From NCBI RefSeq assembly GCF_900176515.1, contig NZ_FWXV01000008.1, positions 248,001 to 312,000 of the forward strand: 64,000 nucleotides of DNA, in the 5' to 3' direction. This document shows positions 58,605 to 64,000 of this stretch, piece after piece. Origin of the DNA: Kibdelosporangium aridum (GTDB lineage: Bacteria > Actinomycetota > Actinomycetes > Mycobacteriales > Pseudonocardiaceae). Each line of letters starts with the position of its first letter. The stretch's first letter is position 1. A model generated the notes under the pieces. The model was not told the origin of the DNA. It saw nothing but the letters and a program-made list of their open reading frames with translations, and searched no databases. The translations under genes and the position numbers were made by a program.

Positions 58605-59774
58605 ATGCAACGGCGCACCGGTCCTCTGGCGCAGCTCAGGCGCGGGCACGAAGAGCTCGTGCTCGGGCTGCTGCGCCGCAACGAGCCGATGAGCCGCGGT
58701 GAGCTCATGCGGCATTCCGGGTTGTCGCGCACCACGTTGTACGACATCGTCGGGGCGCTGCAGGCCAGCGGTGCCATCGTCACGGCCGCCCAGGACTCCG
58801 GCCAACGTGGACGTGGCCGGCCCGCCGAGACGCTGACGCTGAACCCGGATGCCGGGCACGCCATCGGAATCGACTTCGCCCGGCGTGCGACGCACGTGGT
58901 CGTCGTCAACGTCGCGCACGAAGTGGTCGGGCAGGCCACCGAGCCGCACAACGCCGACGTGGCCTGGGATGAGCGTGTCGAACTGGCCGAGCGGCTGGTC
59001 AGTGATCTCGCCGAAGGCACGTTGCGGCTCGGCGCCCTCAGCGCGGTCGGCGTGGGCGTGGTCGGCCCGGTCGGAGATCTCGGCGAGCAACGTCGTCTGG
59101 AGGAAGTCCCTCGGTTGCTGCGCAAGCGGTTTGGCGTCCCGGTGCTGCTGGACAACAACACCAGGCTGGCGGCACTCGCGGAGTCGATCTGGGGCGCGGC
59201 AGCTGGCGAGCAGAACGTGCTGTACCTGCGGCTGTCGCACGGTGTCGGCGGCGGGCTGGTCGTCGGTGGCGCCCTGCACCGCGGCGCGCACGGGTTGTCC
59301 GGCGAGTTTGGGCACATCACCGTCGACCCGTTGGGAGCACAGTGTGGTTGCGGTGGCACAGGATGCCTGGAGACCGTGGCATCAGTCCGAGCCGTGCTTG
59401 ACGCGTATCACGAAGCAGGTGGCCGCGCCACGGACATCTCCGGGTTGGTGAACTCCGGTGACACTGCCGCGCAGGACGTGCTGCGGTCCGCCGGTACGCA
59501 GGTCGGCAATGTACTTGCCGCGCTGTGCAACGCGGTCGGCCCTGGGGTGATCGTGATCGGCGGCGAGTTGTCCGAAGCCGGCCAAGATCTGTTCGATCCG
59601 ATGAAGCAGGCACTGGACGCCAACATCATGCCGATCTCGCGGAACAAGGTGAGCCTGCGCCGCGCCACCCTCGGCGACGTGGGCGGCGCTCTGGGCGGTA
59701 TTGCCCTGGTATTGCACGAATCCCCGTTGCTGTCCAACTACCCGGCCGAACCGGATGCCGAGGAGGCCACATGA
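58605..59774 (+). CDS. ROK-family transcriptional regulator
   Basis: About 389 residues from the ATG at 58605 (GTG at 58587 also possible). N-terminal winged HTH (PLAQLRRGHEELVLGLLRRN, MSRGELMRHSGLSRTTLYDIV) and a C-terminal sugar-kinase-like domain with the ROK zinc motif (GAQCGCGGTGCLET) and ATPase-like DFARRATHVVV. ROK regulators bind a sugar or sugar phosphate and repress. Its stop overlaps the permease start (ATGA), making it the first gene of the operon that it presumably controls. Confidence 0.9.
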   Translation: MQRRTGPLAQLRRGHEELVLGLLRRNEPMSRGELMRHSGLSRTTLYDIVGALQASGAIVTAAQDSGQRGRGRPAETLTLNPDAGHAIGIDFARRATHVVVVNVAHEVVGQATEPHNADVAWDERVELAERLVSDLAEGTLRLGALSAVGVGVVGPVGDLGEQRRLEEVPRLLRKRFGVPVLLDNNTRLAALAESIWGAAAGEQNVLYLRLSHGVGGGLVVGGALHRGAHGLSGEFGHITVDPLGAQCGCGGTGCLETVASVRAVLDAYHEAGGRATDISGLVNSGDTAAQDVLRSAGTQVGNVLAALCNAVGPGVIVIGGELSEAGQDLFDPMKQALDANIMPISRNKVSLRRATLGDVGGALGGIALVLHESPLLSNYPAEPDAEEAT

Positions 59775-60574
59775 GTGTGGTCACCGTTCCTGACGAAACA
59801 ACGCCCGCTCAACCTGCCGCGCGGAGCAGGACCGGGCGCACACTGACCCTGAACATCGCCGCTGTCGCGATTGGACTGGCGGGATGGTCGGCCCTCGCGG
59901 CGATCGGTGTGCAGGGCCTGCCCGGGCCGATCGTGGTGGCGCAGCGGGCGGGCGAACTGATTGCCGACGGCACGCTGGCCGGCGATGTGCTGGCGAGCCT
60001 GCGCCGCGTCCTCATTGGATTCACGCTGGGCACCGCACTGGCCGTGCCGGTCGGCTTCCTGATGGGCTGGTACGCCGTGGCACGCGGGCTGTTGGAGCCC
60101 TACGTCCAGTTCTTCCGCACCATCCCGCCGCTGGCGATCATTCCGCTGGCGATCGTGCTGCTGGGCATCGGCGAGGTGCCGAAGATCTTCGTGATCTTCC
60201 TGGCCGCGTTCCTGTCCAGTGTGGTCGCCGCGTTCCAGGGCGTTGTCGGGGTGGACCGCACGCTGATCAACGCCGCGCGGGTGCTCGGCGCGTCTGACCG
60301 GACCATCTTCATCAAGGTCGTCATCCCGGCATCCACCCCGTTCATCCTGGTGGGAATGCGGGTCGGGCTCGGCTCGGCATGGGGCACCCTGGTCGCGGCC
60401 GAGTTGATCGCCGCGCAGGAAGGGCTGGGCTTCCGGATGCAGCAGGCCCAGCTGTACTACGACCTGCCCACCATCTTCGTCGGTCTGATCACCATCGGCG
60501 TGCTCGGACTGGCGATGGACCGGCTGCTGCTGCTCGCCGACCGCCATCTCACCGCCTGGCAGGAGCGCCGATGA
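59771..60574 (+). CDS. ABC transporter permease, SsuC/TauC type
   Basis: 267 residues with about six helices (NIAAVAIGLAGWSALAAI onwards). The EAA loop (AARVLGASDRTIFIKVVIPASTPF) contacts the ATPase. It belongs to the nitrate/sulfonate/taurine family of permeases. The start overlaps the ROK stop and its stop overlaps the ATPase start (both ATGA), so the operon is translationally coupled. Confidence 0.92.
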   Translation: MSVVTVPDETTPAQPAARSRTGRTLTLNIAAVAIGLAGWSALAAIGVQGLPGPIVVAQRAGELIADGTLAGDVLASLRRVLIGFTLGTALAVPVGFLMGWYAVARGLLEPYVQFFRTIPPLAIIPLAIVLLGIGEVPKIFVIFLAAFLSSVVAAFQGVVGVDRTLINAARVLGASDRTIFIKVVIPASTPFILVGMRVGLGSAWGTLVAAELIAAQEGLGFRMQQAQLYYDLPTIFVGLITIGVLGLAMDRLLLLADRHLTAWQERR

Positions 60575-61344
60575 GCACCAAGATCTCCTTTCGGGACGTG
60601 CACAAGAGCTTTCCGGTGAAAGGCGGCATGTTCACCGCGCTGCAGGGCGTTTCGCTGGACATCGCCGACGAGGAGTTCGTGACCGTCGTCGGGCCGTCCG
60701 GGTGCGGCAAGAGCACGTTGCTCGGCATGGCTGCCGGGCTGGTCGAGCCGACGGCCGGTGACGTTCTAGTGGACGGCTCACCGGTCACCGGGCCAGGACC
60801 CGAGCGTGGCGTGATCTTCCAGCAGTACGCGCTGTTCCCGTGGCTGACCGTGCGCCGCAATGTCGAGTTCGGACTGAAACTCACCAGCCTGTCCGCGGCC
60901 GAGTGCCGCCATCGGGCCGAGCGGGCCATCGACCTCGTCGGGCTCGCGGATTTCGCCGACGCGCTACCCAAAACACTGTCCGGCGGGATGAAACAACGTT
61001 GTGCGATCGCCCGCGCCTACGCGGTCGATCCGCAAGTGCTGCTGATGGACGAACCGTTCGGCGCGCTGGACGCGCTGACCAGAGTGCAGCTGCAGGAACA
61101 GTTGTTGCGGACCTGGAGCCAGGAGCGCCGCACGGTCATGTTCATCACGCACGATGTCGACGAAGCCGTCTTCCTGGCCCGTCGGGTGGTCGTGATGGCG
61201 GCCCGGCCTGGCCGGATCCACACGATCGTCGACGTCGGCCTGCCTTATCCCCGTACCGAGGAGATCCGGCTCTCACCGGAGTTCGGCCGGATCCGCAACG
61301 ACGTCTGGCACGCCGTGTACCACCAGGACGCGCTCACGGCCTAA
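60571..61344 (+). CDS. ABC transporter ATPase, SsuB/TauB type
   Basis: 257 residues. Walker A GPSGCGKST (about residues 42-50), Q-loop FQQYALFPW, signature LSGGMKQR, Walker B LLMDEPFGALD and H-loop THDVDEA are all intact. Cytoplasmic subunit powering uptake through the adjoining permease and binding protein. Confidence 0.93.
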   Translation: MSTKISFRDVHKSFPVKGGMFTALQGVSLDIADEEFVTVVGPSGCGKSTLLGMAAGLVEPTAGDVLVDGSPVTGPGPERGVIFQQYALFPWLTVRRNVEFGLKLTSLSAAECRHRAERAIDLVGLADFADALPKTLSGGMKQRCAIARAYAVDPQVLLMDEPFGALDALTRVQLQEQLLRTWSQERRTVMFITHDVDEAVFLARRVVVMAARPGRIHTIVDVGLPYPRTEEIRLSPEFGRIRNDVWHAVYHQDALTA

Positions 61345-61369
61345 GCACTGACGAAAGGACCGCACCGCC

Positions 61370-62344
61370 ATGCGTGTACTTCGACGCGCCCTCGCGACCG
61401 TGCTGGCGGTAACCACGTTGACGCCCAGCGTGTCGGCGTGTTCCGGTGACGACGGCACCGAAGTCCGCTTCGGCTACATCAGCGACTTCAACGGTGCCAG
61501 CCTGTTGGCCATCGCCGAGAAGCAAGGGCTGTGGAAGCAACACGGCCTCACCGCACAGATCAAGGTCTTCACCAACGGCCCGCTGCAGATCCAGGCGCTG
61601 GGCGCGGGCGACCTCGATTTCGGCTACATCGGCCCAGGCGCCTTCTGGCTGCCCGCGTCCGGCCAGTCGAAGATCGTCACGATCAACACGCTCACGTACG
61701 CCGACCGCGTCATCGGCCAGCCCGGTATCACCGCCATGACCGATTTACGCGGCAAACGGGTCGGGGTACCCGAGGGCACCTCCGGCGACATGGTGCTCAA
61801 CCTCGCGCTGCGCAGGGCCGGGATGACCGTGCAGGACATCCAGAAGGTGCCGATGGATCCGTCCACAGTGGTCTCAGCGTTCGTGTCAGGGCAGATCGAC
61901 GCGGCGGGTATCTGGTACCCGCTGATCGGGACGTCCATCAGGCCAAAGGTGCCCGGTCTTGTCGAGGTCGCGAGCACGCGACAGTTCCCGGACACCGCTT
62001 TCCCCACCGCGTTCGTGGCCCGAAAGGACATCGACACCGCATTCAGCAAGAAGGTCATCACCGTGCTGCAGGCGGCCAACGACTGGCGGGCCGCACATCC
62101 CGACGAGGCGATCTCCGAAGCAGCCGCCTTGCTCAAACGGGACAGGGCCGAGGTCGCCGCCGACGCGGCGAACGTGCGCACCATGACCACCGCCGACCTC
62201 GTCAGCAAGACCAGGGACGGCACCGTTCGGAGGTGGCTGACCGGGCTGAGTGACTTCTTCGTCCAAACCGGGCAACTGAAGTCCGCTCCGGACCCGGCCG
62301 AGTACTACACCGCCGAGCAGTACATGGAGGCGTCCGGCCGGTGA
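61370..62344 (+). CDS. Lipoprotein substrate-binding protein, SsuA/NMT1 type
   Basis: 324 residues. The signal ends in a lipobox-like VSAC (Cys24) so the mature protein is a membrane-tethered lipoprotein. The fold is the sulfonate/taurine/nitrate type (VRFGYISDFNGASLLAIAEK, GDLDFGYIGPGAFWLPA, LRGKRVGVPEGTSGD). A strong AAAGGA lies before the ATG. It provides specificity for the permease/ATPase pair. Ligand unknown; family members bind sulfonates, taurine, aliphatic sulfate esters or pyrimidine precursors. Confidence 0.9.
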   Translation: MRVLRRALATVLAVTTLTPSVSACSGDDGTEVRFGYISDFNGASLLAIAEKQGLWKQHGLTAQIKVFTNGPLQIQALGAGDLDFGYIGPGAFWLPASGQSKIVTINTLTYADRVIGQPGITAMTDLRGKRVGVPEGTSGDMVLNLALRRAGMTVQDIQKVPMDPSTVVSAFVSGQIDAAGIWYPLIGTSIRPKVPGLVEVASTRQFPDTAFPTAFVARKDIDTAFSKKVITVLQAANDWRAAHPDEAISEAAALLKRDRAEVAADAANVRTMTTADLVSKTRDGTVRRWLTGLSDFFVQTGQLKSAPDPAEYYTAEQYMEASGR

Positions 62345-63825
62345 ACATCCTCTTCCTGATGACCGACCAGCACCGGGTGGACACCTTGGGCTGCTACGGA
62401 AATCCACACGTCGACACGCCGAACCTGGACAGGCTCGCGGCGAGCGGCACCAGGTTCGACCGGTTCTACACACCTACGGCCATCTGTACCCCCGCCAGGG
62501 CGAGCCTGCTCACCGGACAGGCGCCGTTCCGGCACCGGCTGCTCGCCAACTATGAGCGCAACGTCGGTTACCTCGAGGACCTACGAGAGGACGCGTTCAC
62601 CTTCCCCGCGGCACTCGCCGAGCGCGACTACCAACTCGGGCTGATCGGCAAGTGGCACGGCGGCGTACGCCGCAACGCGGCGTCGTACGGCTTCGACGGC
62701 CCAGACCTGCCCGGCTGGCACAACCCGGTGGACCATCCCGACTACCTGGCCTACCTCGCCGAACGCGATCTGCCGCCGTACTCGATCTCACAACCCATTC
62801 GCGGCACGACACCCAACGGCAATCCCGGCAACCTCCTGGCCGCCCGGTTGCACCAGCCCGTGGAAGCGACGTTCGAGCACTACCTGGCCACCCGTGCGAT
62901 CGAGTACCTCGACCGGTACGCACGGGACGGGCGGCCGTTCTTCCTCGCCACGCACTTCTTCGGACCACATCTGCCTTACCTCGTGCCCGACGAGTACTTC
63001 GACCGCTACGACCCGGACCTGGTCGAGCTGCCCGCGTCGATCGCGGAGACCTTCGACGGCAAACCCCCGGTGCAGCGCAACTACAGCGCCCACTGGACGT
63101 TCGACACGATCCCGATCGAGGTGACGCGCAAACTGGTCGCGGTGTACTGGGGCTACGTCAGCCTGATCGACGAACAGATCGGCCGGATCCTGACCCGGCT
63201 CGACGAACTCGGCCTCACCGAGGAGACATCGGTGTTCTTCACCGCGGATCACGGCGAGTTCACCGGTGCGCACCGGTTGCACGACAAGGGCCCGGCGATG
63301 TACGAGGACATCTACCGGATTCCCGGCATTGTCCGCATACCAGGCGCCGCGCCGCAGGTCCGGCACGAGTTCGTTACGCTCACCGACTGCACCGCGACCA
63401 TCCTCGAGCTGGCCGGCGCCGATGTGGCGTCCGCAGTGGACAGTCGCAGCCTCGTGCCGCTCGTGCGCGGCGAGCACCCGCGGTGGCGGACGGAGCTGGT
63501 CGCCGAGTTCCACGGCCACCATTTTCCATATCCCCAGCGGATGATCCGTGACGAGCGGTACAAGCTCGTTGTCAACCCGGAGTCGGTGAACGAGCTCTAC
63601 GACCTGTTCGACGATCCGCACGAGCTCAACAACCGGTACGCGCACACCGAACTCCTGCCAGTCCGGCAGCGCCTCATGCGGCGGCTGTACGACCTGCTGC
63701 GTGAGCGGGGCGACAACTTCTACCACTGGATGACGCCGATGTATGACATCGGCACCGCCGACCACGACCCGACCCTGAGTTCCTTCGAACCCGCCAGGGA
63801 GGCGACATGGCCCGCAGATGGCTAG
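62341..63825 (+). CDS. Type I sulfatase
   Basis: 494-residue alkaline-phosphatase-superfamily sulfatase. The formylglycine motif is C49-TPARASLLTG, matching the CxPxR consensus and the nearby FGE. Metal-site segments are LMTDQHR (D9), FFTADHGEFTG (D-H) and GLIGKWHGG. There is no signal peptide, so it should act in the cytoplasm on an imported sulfate ester. GTG start overlaps the binding-protein stop (GTGA). The subfamily cannot be fixed by reading; it resembles choline-sulfatase- and iduronate-sulfatase-like proteins. Confidence 0.92.
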   Translation: MNILFLMTDQHRVDTLGCYGNPHVDTPNLDRLAASGTRFDRFYTPTAICTPARASLLTGQAPFRHRLLANYERNVGYLEDLREDAFTFPAALAERDYQLGLIGKWHGGVRRNAASYGFDGPDLPGWHNPVDHPDYLAYLAERDLPPYSISQPIRGTTPNGNPGNLLAARLHQPVEATFEHYLATRAIEYLDRYARDGRPFFLATHFFGPHLPYLVPDEYFDRYDPDLVELPASIAETFDGKPPVQRNYSAHWTFDTIPIEVTRKLVAVYWGYVSLIDEQIGRILTRLDELGLTEETSVFFTADHGEFTGAHRLHDKGPAMYEDIYRIPGIVRIPGAAPQVRHEFVTLTDCTATILELAGADVASAVDSRSLVPLVRGEHPRWRTELVAEFHGHHFPYPQRMIRDERYKLVVNPESVNELYDLFDDPHELNNRYAHTELLPVRQRLMRRLYDLLRERGDNFYHWMTPMYDIGTADHDPTLSSFEPAREATWPADG

Positions 63826-64000
63826 CGCTTTCGACCTCAGGATTACTCCTTTGTGGACTGACAAGTGCGATCGACACGCCGGTTGCGGCGGCTGCGGCCA
63901 CGTACGCCAACCCGGTGACCAACGGTGTGGTCGACACGTTTCCCGACCCGGTGACGATCCGCGGCAAGGACGGACTCTGGTATGCCTACGGGACGCAGAA
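63808..64000 (+). CDS. Secreted GH43-type glycosidase (partial, cut by window edge)
   Basis: The first 64 residues are visible. GGGAGG precedes the ATG, which overlaps the sulfatase by 18 bases. A signal peptide (MARRWLALSTSGLLLCGLTS...) is followed by ATYANPVTNGVVDTFPDPVT then IRGKDGLWYAYGTQ, the GH43/GH117-like N-terminal propeller blade with the catalytic-base region DTFPDP. Such enzymes cut arabinan or xylan side chains, or galactan. It is cotranscribed with the sulfatase and supports a glycan substrate. It runs off the right edge. Confidence 0.8.

Noticed and set aside
1..64000. tRNA and rRNA genes
   Set aside because: No T-loop or acceptor-stem patterns or rRNA sequence were seen by eye; a covariance scan was not possible.

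Overview
The window reads as a chromosomal stretch of a high-GC actinomycete. GC-rich coding, GTG starts, frequent 4-base ATGA/GTGA stop-start overlaps, Ser/Thr kinases, a SARP-type regulator, several TetR/MarR/IclR regulators, P450s and many secreted hydrolases fit a filamentous member of the Pseudonocardiaceae (Amycolatopsis, Lentzea, Saccharothrix or Kibdelosporangium type). The family assignment is inference. No rRNA, tRNA, CRISPR array, transposase or integrase was seen.

Layout. 1-5.6 kb: accessory-looking DNA with a luciferase-like remnant at the left edge, a stand-alone NB-ARC/TPR STAND protein, a macrolide-type glycosyltransferase, a frameshifted gene remnant, a SUFU-type immunity-like gene and a small secreted Cys protein. 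5.8-10.7 kb: a HelD/HelR-type RNA polymerase-associated ATPase, an amidase and a P450. 10.7-15.6 kb: a glucan module (GH13 enzyme translationally coupled to a flavin oxidoreductase, with a divergent secreted GH15 glucoamylase). 15.6-21.9 kb: SDR, an ADH tail remnant, receptor Ser/Thr kinase, EamA exporter, and a DUF3159/FAD-monooxygenase pair divergent from a TetR gene. 21.4-27.5 kb: an aromatic-catabolism module (MarR, aldehyde dehydrogenase, aryl-alcohol-type dehydrogenase, IclR, and a vanillate-demethylase-like oxygenase/reductase pair with a 55-residue protein coupled between them). 27.7-32.3 kb: sulfotransferase, class V aminotransferase-like protein, Endo H-type GH18 and a PGRP/amidase. 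32.5-46 kb: secreted and stress-type genes (PKD protein, ribosome hibernation factor, transglutaminase-like protein, LEA-like repeat protein, PQQ-type sugar dehydrogenase, MBL hydrolase, DUF5994, orphan B12 radical SAM protein, pseudokinase) plus an internally deleted P450. 46-57.4 kb: a small secreted protein bracketed by a ~45-bp inverted repeat, a large SARP-NB-ARC-TPR regulator, TerC, a beta-lactamase-like hydrolase, a second PQQ-type sugar dehydrogenase, and an acyl-CoA synthetase with an extended SDR.

57.7-64 kb (right edge): the most coherent candidate system. A formylglycine-generating enzyme is followed by a ROK repressor with a perfect palindrome in front of it, then a tightly overlapping operon of SsuABC-type permease, ATPase and lipoprotein binding protein, a type I sulfatase with an intact formylglycine motif (C49-T-P-A-R) and the start of a secreted GH43-type glycosidase. 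Together they look like a self-contained sulfate-ester or sulfated-glycan scavenging locus: the glycosidase releases sugars, the ABC system imports a substrate, the sulfatase desulfates it after maturation by the FGE, and the ROK protein senses the sugar. The substrate is unknown.

A second theme is gene decay. Five short, recognisable remnants (LLM oxidoreductase, unknown secreted-type protein, zinc alcohol dehydrogenase tail, P450, flavin amine oxidase tail) lie between intact genes.
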